NCBI GenBank assembly: GCA_029245395.1
Contig: JAQWPL010000008.1
Location: 1 to 64,000 of the forward strand
DNA length: 64,000 nucleotides
Direction: 5' to 3'
Source: Gammaproteobacteria bacterium
Lineage (GTDB): Bacteria; Pseudomonadota; Gammaproteobacteria; Pseudomonadales; Pseudohongiellaceae
Shown one piece after another: positions 1 to 8,577 of the stretch. The notes beneath the pieces are model-generated. The model was not told where the DNA came from. It did not search any database and saw only the letters and a list, made by a program, of their open reading frames with translations. The translations under genes and the position numbers were made by a program. Position 1 is the first letter of the stretch, and the number at the start of each line of letters is the position of its first letter.

Positions 1-21
1 TAACCGAGCAGGTGTAAATAA

Positions 22-1500
22 ATGGCCGAAGCCACATATCAGACCCAGTTGTTTATCAATAATGAATTTGTTGATTCCGCTGACGGAAGTACTTTTGAAG
101 TCTTCAATCCCTATGATAATTCTCTCCTGGCCAATGTCTCGGAAGCAAAAGAAGAAGATATTGACCGGGCTGTAAAAGCTGCACGTGATGCATTCCCCGC
201 CTGGGCTGCCATGTCTCCTTCTGACAGGGGCGTTCTGATTGGTAAATTGGCCGACGCCATCGAGGCTGACAGGGATAACATAGCCCTGATCGAATCGCTG
301 GATACCGGGCACCCCATTCGCGATACCTATAACCTTGATGTGATGCGAACTGTCGCCACTTACAGGTATTTCGCAGGGATGCCAGATAAAAATGAAGGCA
401 CCGTAATTCCTGTAGACACGGGCTTTCTCAATTACATCCAGCGTGTGCCAATTGGAGTAGTTGGGCAGATAGTGCCCTGGAATTTTCCCTTGATGTTTAC
501 CAGCTGGAAACTTGGGCCGGCTCTGGCTGCAGGTAATACTGTAGTCATGAAGCAGGCTGAACTTACTCCTTTGTCTACGTTACGTGTCGCAGAACTGGCC
601 AGGGAAGCAGGATTTCCACCTGGAGTGATTAATGTTGTACCAGGCTTTGGTCATATTGCTGGGCAATACATGGCAGAACATCCGGGCATCGACAAAATAT
701 CTTTCACCGGGTCAACAGTGACCGGGCGGAAAATTGTTGAAGCTTCTGCAGGCAACCTGAAACGCATACAACTCGAATTGGGTGGGAAGGGTGCCAATAT
801 CGTATTTGAAGATGCCAATATTGATGCTGCAGTTGGCGGCTCTGCTTTTGCGATATTTCATAACCAGGGCCAAGCTTGTATTGCAGGCTCAAGGTTGATG
901 TTACATGAAAGTATTGCTGATGAGTTTCTGGAAAAATTCACTGCCCTTGCTACTTCTATAAAGCAAGGCAACCCTCTGGATCCCACAACGGAAATGGGAC
1001 CGCTGACCTCACAAATGCATTTGGAGCGTGTCCTGAAGTTTTGCGATGTCGCCAAAGAAGAAGGAGGGGAGATTCTTCTGGGAGGCAAGCAGCCGGATGA
1101 TGCTGAATTGCAAAAAGGCTGTTTTGTTCTGCCCACTATTGTGCGGGCGAAAGCCGGAGACAGGGTTAGCCAGGAGGAAGTGTTTGGTCCCTTTGTAGTG
1201 GTATCAACTTTCAAAACTGATGATGAAGTCCTGGCTCAGGCCAATGACAGTGTGTATGGACTAGGCGGCGGGTTATGGACCAACAACTTGACTCGAGCCC
1301 ACAAAATGGCCCAGGCCATGCAAGCTGGTATGGTGTGGATTAACTGCTACAAGCGCTTTCATCCAGGCTCCCCTTTTGGCGGCATCAAGGGCTCGGGCTA
1401 TGGAAGGGAAATGGGGCATTTTGCCATGCATGAATACACAGAGCCGAAATCTGTGTGGGTCAACTATGATGCGAAAATTCCACCCTTTTACCCGAGGTAA
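22..1500 (+). CDS. NAD(P)-dependent aldehyde dehydrogenase
   Basis: Oxidises an aldehyde to the carboxylic acid with NAD(P); cytosolic. The 492-residue length is normal for the ALDH superfamily. The oxyanion-hole Asn lies in PWNFP (about residue 154), the general-base Glu in LELGG (about 252) and the nucleophile Cys in GQAC (about 286). The C-terminal GSPFGGIKGSGYGRE stretch is typical of the betaine/phenylacetaldehyde-type branch. The ATG at 22 has AGGTG at 10-14 in front. The stop is six bases before the sulfotransferase-like gene, so the two are probably cotranscribed. Substrate cannot be read from sequence; an exporter of the TauE type two genes downstream makes an organosulfur aldehyde possible, but that is inference. 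Any gene upstream lies outside the window. Confidence 0.93.
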   Translation: MAEATYQTQLFINNEFVDSADGSTFEVFNPYDNSLLANVSEAKEEDIDRAVKAARDAFPAWAAMSPSDRGVLIGKLADAIEADRDNIALIESLDTGHPIRDTYNLDVMRTVATYRYFAGMPDKNEGTVIPVDTGFLNYIQRVPIGVVGQIVPWNFPLMFTSWKLGPALAAGNTVVMKQAELTPLSTLRVAELAREAGFPPGVINVVPGFGHIAGQYMAEHPGIDKISFTGSTVTGRKIVEASAGNLKRIQLELGGKGANIVFEDANIDAAVGGSAFAIFHNQGQACIAGSRLMLHESIADEFLEKFTALATSIKQGNPLDPTTEMGPLTSQMHLERVLKFCDVAKEEGGEILLGGKQPDDAELQKGCFVLPTIVRAKAGDRVSQEEVFGPFVVVSTFKTDDEVLAQANDSVYGLGGGLWTNNLTRAHKMAQAMQAGMVWINCYKRFHPGSPFGGIKGSGYGREMGHFAMHEYTEPKSVWVNYDAKIPPFYPR

Positions 1501-1506
1501 ACTACT

Positions 1507-2136
1507 TTGACACTGAAAGTTATAGGTGCTGGTTTGGGAAGAACCGGGACTATGTCCCTGAAACTGGCATTGGAAAAACTTTTAGGTGGCCCCTGTTATC
1601 ATATGACAGAGTTGTTTGAACACCTGGAAGAACACACTCCTGTTTGGTATCAGGCGGCTAGAGGGGAATCTGTTAACTGGGATAAGGTGTTTTTCAATTA
1701 TGTGGCGGCTGTTGATGAACCTGTTTCCACACAATGGGAATCCATAATGAACCACTATCCTGACGCATTGGTAGTTTTGTCAGTGCGTGACGCGGATAGT
1801 TGGTGGAAAAGTGCTATTGCCACCATCCTGCCTGTCAAGATTAATCCACTTGATGAGTTGAGTCCGGCACGCCAAGCCTGGCTTGAGATGGTACTGGAAA
1901 TCTATAAAACTGTTTACCCTGAAGGTTTTCAGGAAGAAGACAAAGCCAAGGCAGCCTTTACAGCCCATATTGAGAAGGTAAAAGCGATTGTGCTGCCAGA
2001 AAGATTGCTGGTCTGGAATGTGAGTCAGGGCTGGGAACCGCTTTGCGAGGCGCTTGGATTACCTGTACCGGATGAACCTTTTCCCAAAAGCAACACTACC
2101 GAGGACTTTGTGGCCCGTCGGGCGAAGAATGTTTAG
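1507..2136 (+). CDS. Sulfotransferase family protein
   Basis: A 209-residue protein of the P-loop sulfotransferase superfamily, probably the Sulfotransfer_4 type. Such enzymes move sulfate from PAPS to a hydroxyl or amine acceptor. The N-terminal GAGLGRTGTMSL motif (about residues 7-18) matches the PAPS 5'-phosphosulfate loop, and VVLSVRDADSWW (about residues 96-107) fits the 3'-phosphate binding segment. The start is a TTG six bases after the aldehyde dehydrogenase stop, and the TauE-like gene follows 18 bases after the stop, so the three genes look like one operon. The acceptor is unknown, and many bacterial members have no proven activity. Confidence 0.8.
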   Translation: MTLKVIGAGLGRTGTMSLKLALEKLLGGPCYHMTELFEHLEEHTPVWYQAARGESVNWDKVFFNYVAAVDEPVSTQWESIMNHYPDALVVLSVRDADSWWKSAIATILPVKINPLDELSPARQAWLEMVLEIYKTVYPEGFQEEDKAKAAFTAHIEKVKAIVLPERLLVWNVSQGWEPLCEALGLPVPDEPFPKSNTTEDFVARRAKNV

Positions 2137-2154
2137 TTTTTCGTATGTAATGTC

Positions 2155-2895
2155 ATGATGTTACTGGATTTGTCCTGGTGGGAGCTTGCACTTGCCATTT
2201 TGGTTGTCATTGTAGGAACTATCATTCAGTCTGCAGTCGGATTCGGGTTGGCCCTGATTGCCGCGCCGGTTTTATTGTTAATTGACCGTAATCTGGTACC
2301 GGGACCCTTGATAGCCGCAGCCTTGTTTCAGGTTATCTGGATGGCCTATAAAAACAGGCATGCTATTGATTTTAGTCATTTCAAGGCAGCACTGCTTGGC
2401 AGAATGATTGGCACTCCGCCAGCAGCTCTGCTTATGGGGACTATTTCAGTCATAGCTTTTGACCTGATATTTGCGGCAATGGTATTGATAGCCGTGGCGA
2501 TCAGTCTGGTGCATACCAGTATCAAAGCCACTCCCAGAAATATATTCTTTGCCACTGCCGTCTCTGGTTTCATGAGCACAATTTCCTCCATTGGTGGGCC
2601 GCCTGTGGCTTTGGTATACCAGAATACGAGTGGCCCGGAATTACGAGGGAACCTGGCCATGTTGTTTACCATGGGTTGTGTGATCTCTTTGATAGCACTG
2701 ACCATCATTGGCAGGTTTCACGTGCATGATCTGCTCTACAGTCTGTTCCTGATTGTGGGGGTGGTAATAGGCGTGTTGTGTTCAGGTCCCTTTAAACGCC
2801 TGATTGACAAACAATCGGCCCGGCCGTGGATGCTGGGATTATGCACTTTGTCGGCTTTTCTGGTGCTTGCCAGGGCTTTGCTAGTCCTGTTCTGA
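2155..2895 (+). CDS. Sulfite exporter TauE/SafE family membrane protein
   Basis: A 246-residue integral membrane protein with about eight hydrophobic segments, recognisable as the TauE/SafE (DUF81) family. The N-terminal repeat has IIQSAVGFGLALIAAPVLLL and the second half has FMSTISSIGGPPVALVYQ; the paired G-rich segments are the family's hallmark. Members export sulfite, sulfoacetate or related anions, and many are of unknown substrate. It is the last gene of the run that starts with the aldehyde dehydrogenase. Its last 15 bases overlap the 3' end of the convergent rbgA gene. ATG codons at 2155 and 2158 are equally possible starts; neither has a strong ribosome-binding site. Confidence 0.88.
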   Translation: MMLLDLSWWELALAILVVIVGTIIQSAVGFGLALIAAPVLLLIDRNLVPGPLIAAALFQVIWMAYKNRHAIDFSHFKAALLGRMIGTPPAALLMGTISVIAFDLIFAAMVLIAVAISLVHTSIKATPRNIFFATAVSGFMSTISSIGGPPVALVYQNTSGPELRGNLAMLFTMGCVISLIALTIIGRFHVHDLLYSLFLIVGVVIGVLCSGPFKRLIDKQSARPWMLGLCTLSAFLVLARALLVLF

Positions 2896-3735
2896 ATTCT
2901 CGTTGTCTGATTTCGGGATCTCAGTGGGGGATTCCAATGTGATCTGCCCCAGTTTTTGGGAACGAATATCGTTGAGCAGAATTACAGCGGCCTTATTGTG
3001 ATCCACACCGCCTTTACGCAGGCATCCGCGTTTAGCGCCAATTTCTTCGAGTAGGGCAATCGGTTCTTCGTCGAGAGTGTCCAGTGTGTAACGATCTTGA
3101 AGGTTTTCCGGGTAATTGGTCTTCAGGAAAGCAATGGCATACAGCGCGATATCTTCCATTACAATGGCAGTGTTTTTTATGGCGCCAGTGACAGCTAATC
3201 TGTACGCTGAATCCTGATCTTCGATTTTCGGCCAAAGAATACCCGGGGTATCAACAAGCAGAAAATCTTCATCTAATTTGATTTCCTGCTGGCCTTTGGT
3301 GATGGCCGGTTCATTGCCAGTCTTGGCAATTTTTCTGTTGGTCAGATTATTGATAAGGGTAGATTTCCCTGCATTGGGAATGCCTACCACCATAACCTTA
3401 AATGGCGGTTTGGCTGCTTTCTGAAGACTTCTGAAATGCCGGGTTATTGTCTTGCTCAAACTGGTCTGAGAATTACTGGTGATGGCCATAGCCGATACAT
3501 TGTTCTTGGCAAAGTAGCTTAACCACTGACTTGTTAGCCCTGGATCGGCAAGATCAGTTTTATTAAGTAATTTCAGGACTGGTTTATCCCCGGTCAATTC
3601 CCTGAGTAAGGGATTTTCGCTGGAATAGGGCAAACGTGCATCAACCACTTCTAGTATGGCATGCACTTTTTTCAGAGCATGTATAATCTCTTTCCGGGCC
3701 TTGTTCATGTGGCCTGGATACCAACCAATCAGCAT
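2881..3735 (-). CDS. ylqF: Ribosome biogenesis GTPase YlqF/RbgA
   Basis: A 284-residue circularly permuted GTPase that assists late assembly of the 50S ribosomal subunit. The G motifs come in permuted order: G4 NKTD at 58-61, then G1 GIPNAGKS at 118-125, then G3 DTPG at 162-165. The N-terminus, with WYPGHMNKA, is typical of the family. An in-frame start six codons upstream exists, but AAGGAG lies five bases before the ATG at 3735, which decides the start. The start region abuts that of the divergent bolA-like gene, and the 3' end overlaps the TauE-like gene by 15 bases. Confidence 0.93.
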   Translation of the reverse strand: MLIGWYPGHMNKARKEIIHALKKVHAILEVVDARLPYSSENPLLRELTGDKPVLKLLNKTDLADPGLTSQWLSYFAKNNVSAMAITSNSQTSLSKTITRHFRSLQKAAKPPFKVMVVGIPNAGKSTLINNLTNRKIAKTGNEPAITKGQQEIKLDEDFLLVDTPGILWPKIEDQDSAYRLAVTGAIKNTAIVMEDIALYAIAFLKTNYPENLQDRYTLDTLDEEPIALLEEIGAKRGCLRKGGVDHNKAAVILLNDIRSQKLGQITLESPTEIPKSDNENSEQD

Positions 3736-3789
3736 ATTAACTCCTTCATGCAAGGGGTTATTGTCGCAGAAACAGGGTACAGAGTCGTT

Positions 3790-4107
3790 GTGGAAATAGC
3801 AGATCAGATCAAGAAAAAACTGCAGTTACTCCAGCCAGCACGTGTGGAATTACTTAATGAAAGTCAACTGCATGCTGGTCCGGCTTCAGATTCCCATTTT
3901 AAATTGACTTTGGTGACGGACCAGTTTGATGGACAGCCAGCGGTTAAGCGGCACCAGGCAGTGTACAAAATACTGCAGGAGGAGCTAGCGGGTCCAGTCC
4001 ATGCCCTTGCCCTGCACCTGTATACTCCTGAAGAATGGGAGTCAGAGAAACAGGTGCCAGAATCTCCGCAATGCGCAGGAAAAAATACTTATAAATCAAC
4101 TAGTTAG
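3790..4107 (+). CDS. BolA/IbaG family protein
   Basis: A small protein of about 105 residues that matches the BolA family: ARVELLNESQLHAG followed by HFKLTLV and a C-terminal helix ending in VHALALHLYTPEEW. BolA proteins partner monothiol glutaredoxins in iron-sulfur handling and affect morphology. The GTG at 3790 gives an N-terminus VEIADQIKKKL that lines up with the usual BolA start and leaves 54 bases to the divergent ylqF start. An ATG at 3748 is in frame and would place the two starts only 12 bases apart; neither has a good ribosome-binding site. The C-terminal tail of about 20 residues after the domain is polar and probably disordered. Confidence 0.85.
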   Translation: MEIADQIKKKLQLLQPARVELLNESQLHAGPASDSHFKLTLVTDQFDGQPAVKRHQAVYKILQEELAGPVHALALHLYTPEEWESEKQVPESPQCAGKNTYKSTS

Positions 4108-4109
4108 AT

Positions 4110-4139
4110 AATTTCTTTCATTACGAAAGGAAATTTTCC
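4110..4139. terminator. Possible terminator hairpin after the bolA-like gene
   Basis: The arms AATTTCTTTC (4110-4119) and GAAAGGAAATT (4125-4135) pair with one bulged base around a five-base loop and are followed by TTTCC. The stem is AT-rich and the T tract short, so termination is only plausible. The 3' arm also contains the pseudo-palindrome GGAAA-T-TTTCC (4129-4139), so it might be a protein site instead. Confidence 0.35.
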
Positions 4140-4256
4140 TGACTCACCCTGAATGAATTTTTTAAGGCTGATAGGGTCTTGTTCCTGTGATACTATTTTC
4201 TAATCTAGGGATTTGATCGTTGGGTTTCTAACACTGGGGATTGAGTATTTTTTGAT

Positions 4257-5069
4257 ATGACTGCATCCTGGACTACCAGATACACTTCCCTGATCTACTG
4301 CATTGCTGTTGCCCTTTTTTTTCTGCCGGTTCTATATTTATCGGATGATGTTGATCTCATCTCAGTATCGCCTTCTATGCCAGATCGCATTCCTGAAACA
4401 ATTCCTAATTTTGCGGATATCCTCGATGTTGAGTTAAAGAAGCAAACCTTTTTTAATTTCATAGAGCCGTTAGTGGATGACATTAATGCTGATATACAGA
4501 AACAGCGACAAGGTGTACTGGCGATCTTGGACAAAGTGTCTCGTAATGAAAACCCCACCATTAGCGAATTAAGTTATCTGTCATCACTGGCCGAAACTTA
4601 TGAAATGCAAGCTGATGATTATGCCAGCCTGGCGTTTCTCACTATGCTATTAAGGCGAGTGGATGAAATTCCGACATCACTGGCACTGGCGCAGGCGGCT
4701 AATGAGTCTGCCTGGGGTACGTCAAGATTTGCCCAAAATGGATATAATTTTTTTGGTCAGTGGTGTTATACAGATGGTTGCGGAATCGTTCCCATGCGTC
4801 GTCTAGAAGGTGCGTCTCATGAAGTGCGCAGTTTTGAAAGCGTTCGGGAATCTGTTGAAGCTTATATTCACAACCTGAACACTTTCCCAAGTTACCAGAT
4901 GCTGCGCAGAATCAGACAACAATTGCGTCAGCAAAATCGTCCACTGGACGGTATTTCACTGGCTGATGGCCTGGAAAGCTATTCGGCACGTGGGCTGGAT
5001 TATGTGGATGAATTACAACGCATGATTTACAGCAACAATCTCATTGAAAGAGATAATCCTACTCTCTAA
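4257..5069 (+). CDS. Bax-like glucosaminidase domain protein
   Basis: A 270-residue exported protein with one hydrophobic segment near the N-terminus (about residues 10-29), a signal peptide or anchor. The second half is a glucosaminidase (Bax-type) domain: LAQAANESAWGTSRF holds the conserved catalytic-region Glu, followed by NFFGQWCY and SVRESVEAYIHNLN. Such domains cleave between glucosamine and muramic acid in peptidoglycan; the E. coli relative is Bax. The two Cys of the WCYTDGCG segment may form a disulfide. The gene is separate from bolA by about 150 bases, and its 3' end overlaps the convergent deacetylase gene by 11 bases. The start ATG has no clear ribosome-binding site. Confidence 0.88.
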   Translation: MTASWTTRYTSLIYCIAVALFFLPVLYLSDDVDLISVSPSMPDRIPETIPNFADILDVELKKQTFFNFIEPLVDDINADIQKQRQGVLAILDKVSRNENPTISELSYLSSLAETYEMQADDYASLAFLTMLLRRVDEIPTSLALAQAANESAWGTSRFAQNGYNFFGQWCYTDGCGIVPMRRLEGASHEVRSFESVRESVEAYIHNLNTFPSYQMLRRIRQQLRQQNRPLDGISLADGLESYSARGLDYVDELQRMIYSNNLIERDNPTL

Positions 5070-6120
5070 TTTCAGGATTCACCCAGGGTATGGAAACCCA
5101 GTAGTACCTGTCGTTTTCTCCTGGTGCTGTGCAGTTATAACGAAATCTCCTCGACTGATTATTCACATGAGAAGTAACTAGATACCTGCGCTCATCATTA
5201 GCCTGCAGTTCACTTCGAATACGCTCGTTATTATTAAAGCAAGTGAACTGGGCAAGCCCGGTCTGGCCTGATGCGAAAATCAGGCTGGCCTCAGGACTTG
5301 TTGAACTGGTCGCGGGGCTCAGCGGCATCATGTCGACCAGATCAAATGCCAAGCTACGTACTTTTGTCGGAAAAGTATTCATAGAGGCGTAGATACCTGA
5401 AAAGGGGAAGCGCGGCAGGGCGGTAAAATCCGATATTGTACTGATCGGGCCTGAGTGCTGACCGATCCCCGTAAAACCCAGTAACTCGACCAACTCCTGG
5501 ATTTCACTGTTATATTCCCCGTAAGGGTAGGCCAGTAATTTGTGGTTTTGACCAGTTTGTTCGACAAGTGTATTTTCGGCCTCGACTATTTCTTGACGTA
5601 CCTGTGCCAGCCAGTCTGATTCTGTCTGGTTAAGCGAGCGATCCAGCAAGTAGGGATGAGTGACAGTATGATTCGCCAATGTGGCGCCATGACCTGCCAT
5701 TTCCCTGAGCTGGTCCCATGTGGCATATAAGCTGTCGTTGCTTCCTACTAGCCCTGTTGTTACAAAGACCGTGTAGGGCCACTCAAGCGCCATCAAAACA
5801 GGAAAGGCAACGTCGTAAACTGAGGTGTAACCATCGTCAAAGGTGATGACTGCAGTTTTATCGGGTATTGGTTGGCCTGATTTCAATGAGCTGATAACGT
5901 CTTCAAGGCGCAGCACTGTAAATTCATTGTTTTCTAAATAATTCATATGCTCACTAAAGGCATCAGGACTGAGGCTTGTGATCGCGGGCATTTGAGTACT
6001 GACATGATGGTACTGAAGTATGACAGCCTGATTTTGGCTAAAAACTGTAGAAGGACCCATTGCAATGCAAAGGCCCAGATACAGGGGAATGAGATAGTGC
6101 TTGATTAATGGGGGTTGCAT
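5059..6120 (-). CDS. Polysaccharide deacetylase family protein
   Basis: A secreted or periplasmic protein of 353 residues with an N-terminal hydrophobic signal (about residues 8-28, ending near FSQNQA). The NodB-type domain is clear: VILQYHHVS at the start of the fold, VITFDDGY with the catalytic base and metal Asp, and the metal-binding HTVTH pair, then LAYPYGEYN. It would remove acetyl groups from N-acetylated sugars. About 100 C-terminal residues after the catalytic domain match nothing I recognise and contain two Cys. I prefer the ATG at 6120; a TTG at 6138 would add six residues. It diverges from ttcA and overlaps the Bax-like gene at the 3' end. Confidence 0.88.
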   Translation of the reverse strand: MQPPLIKHYLIPLYLGLCIAMGPSTVFSQNQAVILQYHHVSTQMPAITSLSPDAFSEHMNYLENNEFTVLRLEDVISSLKSGQPIPDKTAVITFDDGYTSVYDVAFPVLMALEWPYTVFVTTGLVGSNDSLYATWDQLREMAGHGATLANHTVTHPYLLDRSLNQTESDWLAQVRQEIVEAENTLVEQTGQNHKLLAYPYGEYNSEIQELVELLGFTGIGQHSGPISTISDFTALPRFPFSGIYASMNTFPTKVRSLAFDLVDMMPLSPATSSTSPEASLIFASGQTGLAQFTCFNNNERIRSELQANDERRYLVTSHVNNQSRRFRYNCTAPGENDRYYWVSIPWVNPEIRE

Positions 6121-6191
6121 GATTGCGCTCAATAGCAATTACCAGAGTCTGGAATTATACTGTCCACCTTTTGCGAAGTGCACTAGCTAAG

Positions 6192-7034
6192 ATGACTGAT
6201 TCAAGAAAAGATTCTTTTAACCTCAACCGTCTGCAGAAAAATCTGCGCAGGGAAACAGGTCGCGCCATCGCGGATTTTAATATGATACAGGAAGACGATC
6301 TGGTCATGGTTTGTCTGTCCGGGGGTAAGGATTCCTATGTAATGCTGGATATTCTTCGCAATATGCAAAAGCATGCACCTATCCGGTTTGAGTTAGTTGC
6401 AGTAAATCTGGATCAAAAACAACCCGACTTTCCTGAAGAAGTTCTCCCTGCTTATCTCGAATCTATTGGTGTGGATTACCACATTCTGGAAAAAGATACT
6501 TACTCGATAGTGTTGGATAAAACAGCGCCGGGTAAAAGTTTCTGTAGTCTGTGCTCAAGATTACGTCGGGGTAGTCTTTACGGCTTCGCTGAAAAAATCG
6601 GTGCAACAAAAATAGCGCTAGGTCATCACAGGCATGATCTCATGGAAACTTTGTTTCTAAACATGTTTTTTGGTGGCAAATTGAAATCCATGCCGCCTAA
6701 ACTGATCAGTGATGATAAAAAACATATCGTGATTCGTCCTTTGGCATACTGTAAGGAAGAAGAAATAGCACGGTTTGCCGAATTAAAGCAGTTCCCGATC
6801 ATTCCTTGTAATCTATGCGGTAATCAGGAAAACCTTCAGCGGCAGGTTATCAAGAAGATGCTTAATGATTGGAATAAACAATTTCCCGGCAGGCTGGAAG
6901 TGTTGTTCAAAAGTATTACTAATGTAGCTCCTTCACATCTGGCTGATACTTCATTGTATGATTTTCAATCCCTGGAAGAGACCAGACGGGAGCATTTGGA
7001 CTCAGACGATATAATCAATGTGGTCAGTATTTAA
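6192..7034 (+). CDS. ttcA: tRNA 2-thiocytidine(32) synthetase TtcA
   Basis: Adds sulfur to C32 of certain tRNAs, using ATP and an iron-sulfur cluster. The 280-residue protein has the PP-loop SGGKDS at 43-48 and two CxxC pairs, CSLC (about residues 119-122) and CNLC (about 210-213), that bind the cluster and sulfur. [20 protein letters not shown] at the start is as in E. coli TtcA, which supports the ATG at 6192 over a TTG 23 codons upstream. The next gene, a TusA-like sulfur carrier, lies about 50 bases downstream and fits a role in supplying sulfur. Confidence 0.95.
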   Translation: MTDSRKDSFNLNRLQKNLRRETGRAIADFNMIQEDDLVMVCLSGGKDSYVMLDILRNMQKHAPIRFELVAVNLDQKQPDFPEEVLPAYLESIGVDYHILEKDTYSIVLDKTAPGKSFCSLCSRLRRGSLYGFAEKIGATKIALGHHRHDLMETLFLNMFFGGKLKSMPPKLISDDKKHIVIRPLAYCKEEEIARFAELKQFPIIPCNLCGNQENLQRQVIKKMLNDWNKQFPGRLEVLFKSITNVAPSHLADTSLYDFQSLEETRREHLDSDDIINVVSI

Positions 7035-7082
7035 ATCGGGCTATAAAGCGCAGCAAAGACTGTGATTACTGACAGGCATCTG

Positions 7083-7355
7083 ATGAAAAGGCACCTTGCA
7101 AAAGGTATGAAAGACACCAACACTACTGAACACTTGCTGGATGCACGGGGACTGTTTTGCCCTGAGCCGGTCATGTTATTACATAAAAAAATACGAGAGA
7201 TTGCTGAGGGTGAAGTACTGGTGCTGGTTGCCACGGATCCTTCCACGTCTCGGGATGTCCCAAAATTCTGCCATTTTCTAGGTCATGAACTGTTGAGCTC
7301 ATCGGAAAATGAAAGAACTTTCCGTTATTCCATTCGCAAGGCAACCACTGACTGA
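7083..7355 (+). CDS. TusA family sulfur carrier protein
   Basis: A 90-residue sulfurtransferase with the LDARGLFCPEPV signature; the single Cys of the CPEP motif carries the persulfide. TusA relays sulfur from cysteine desulfurase to tRNA thiolation and other acceptors. The length and the C-terminal DVPKFCHFLGHELL segment fit the family. I chose the ATG at 7083 because AGG lies six bases in front; an ATG at 7107 would give an N-terminus closer to E. coli TusA but has its purine tract too near. It sits between ttcA and pdxB on the same strand with gaps of about 50 and 30 bases. Confidence 0.88.
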   Translation: MKRHLAKGMKDTNTTEHLLDARGLFCPEPVMLLHKKIREIAEGEVLVLVATDPSTSRDVPKFCHFLGHELLSSSENERTFRYSIRKATTD

Positions 7356-7384
7356 GCGTCTGCTTCACTTAAATCCAGACTAGT

Positions 7385-8512
7385 ATGAAAATTGTCGCCG
7401 ACAAGGATATATACCGTGTTGAAGAAACTTTTTCATCGGCAGGGGAACTGGTTTTATTGCCAGGGCGAGCAATCAATAATTCTCATGTGCTCAACGCAGA
7501 TGCCCTGATCGTCAGAACAACAACGCAGGTTAACAACTCATTAATAGAAAATTCAACACTCGAATTTGTTGGTAGCGCCACCAGCGGATACGATCATATC
7601 GATGAGAATGCTTTGCAGGAATATGGAATTCACTTCTGCCATGCGCCGGGGATCAATGCCAACGCCGTAGTGGATTATGTGTTTACTGCATTGGCATGGA
7701 CTGGGTTAAAAAAACAAACTGATTTCAGAAACCAAACCATAGGCATTATTGGAGCTGGTAATGTAGGAAGCAGGTTGGCATTGAAAGCTGCTGCGCTGGG
7801 CATGAAGGTTTCTGTGTATGATCCTTTGTTAGAGAACTCTCATGCCCTGGCGATGTTTTTTACCTCGTTAGAGGAAGTGCTAGGGCAAGATGTCGTCACT
7901 CTTCACGCTCCACTTACAATATCCGATAATTTCCCTACGTACCATATGCTAAATGCCAATAGACTTGAGAATTTGAAACAGGGTGCAGTATTGATCAATG
8001 CCGCCAGGGGAGCAATTGTCGATAATCAGGCTCTGGATCACTTACTTGATAGCAGGACTGACCTGACAGTGGTTCTGGACGTCTGGGAAGGCGAACCTTG
8101 CATTCATGAACATCTGGCACAAAAGGTTTCTATTGCTACACCTCATATTGCTGGCTACAGTCTGAAAGGGAAAATCTCAGCAACTGAAATGGTGTACAAC
8201 TCATTTTGCAATGTATTTGCTCTTGAGCCTGAACCAATCAACAGTATGCAGCTGCCAATACACCTCGTATCACCTGATTCGGCTGATGACGCAAGTATTA
8301 TTTCTGAACTACTGTTGCAGGCTTACCCGATTCAGGATGATGTGCTGAAAGATGAAATCAAGGCTGAAAACAAAGAGGCCGCAGAAAACTTTGACTGGCA
8401 GAGAAGCAATTATCAATTCCGTCGTGAATTCAGTGAATTTGAATTGGACGCGGATAAATATTCTGCAGATATTAACTCAAGTCTTGCTGTGTTGGGATTT
8501 GAGCTGAATTAA
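7385..8512 (+). CDS. pdxB: Erythronate-4-phosphate dehydrogenase
   Basis: Oxidises 4-phosphoerythronate, the second step of the DXP-dependent pyridoxal 5'-phosphate pathway. At 375 residues it has the usual PdxB length. The D-2-hydroxyacid dehydrogenase fold shows as IVRTTTQVN with the substrate-binding region, SATSGYDHID, the NAD-binding GIIGAGNVGSRLA (about residues 119-131), LINAARGAIVDN, and the active-site His in IATPHIAGYS. The C-terminal PdxB dimerisation domain follows (about residues 275-375). It is the last of the ttcA-tusA-pdxB run; 65 bases separate it from the convergent aminotransferase gene, with no clear terminator. Confidence 0.95.
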   Translation: MKIVADKDIYRVEETFSSAGELVLLPGRAINNSHVLNADALIVRTTTQVNNSLIENSTLEFVGSATSGYDHIDENALQEYGIHFCHAPGINANAVVDYVFTALAWTGLKKQTDFRNQTIGIIGAGNVGSRLALKAAALGMKVSVYDPLLENSHALAMFFTSLEEVLGQDVVTLHAPLTISDNFPTYHMLNANRLENLKQGAVLINAARGAIVDNQALDHLLDSRTDLTVVLDVWEGEPCIHEHLAQKVSIATPHIAGYSLKGKISATEMVYNSFCNVFALEPEPINSMQLPIHLVSPDSADDASIISELLLQAYPIQDDVLKDEIKAENKEAAENFDWQRSNYQFRREFSEFELDADKYSADINSSLAVLGFELN

Positions 8513-8577
8513 TGTTTTATGAAAAATAGTGTGATTAACCGTTCATAGAGACATCAGCTCTACAATGGCTAAGGTAA

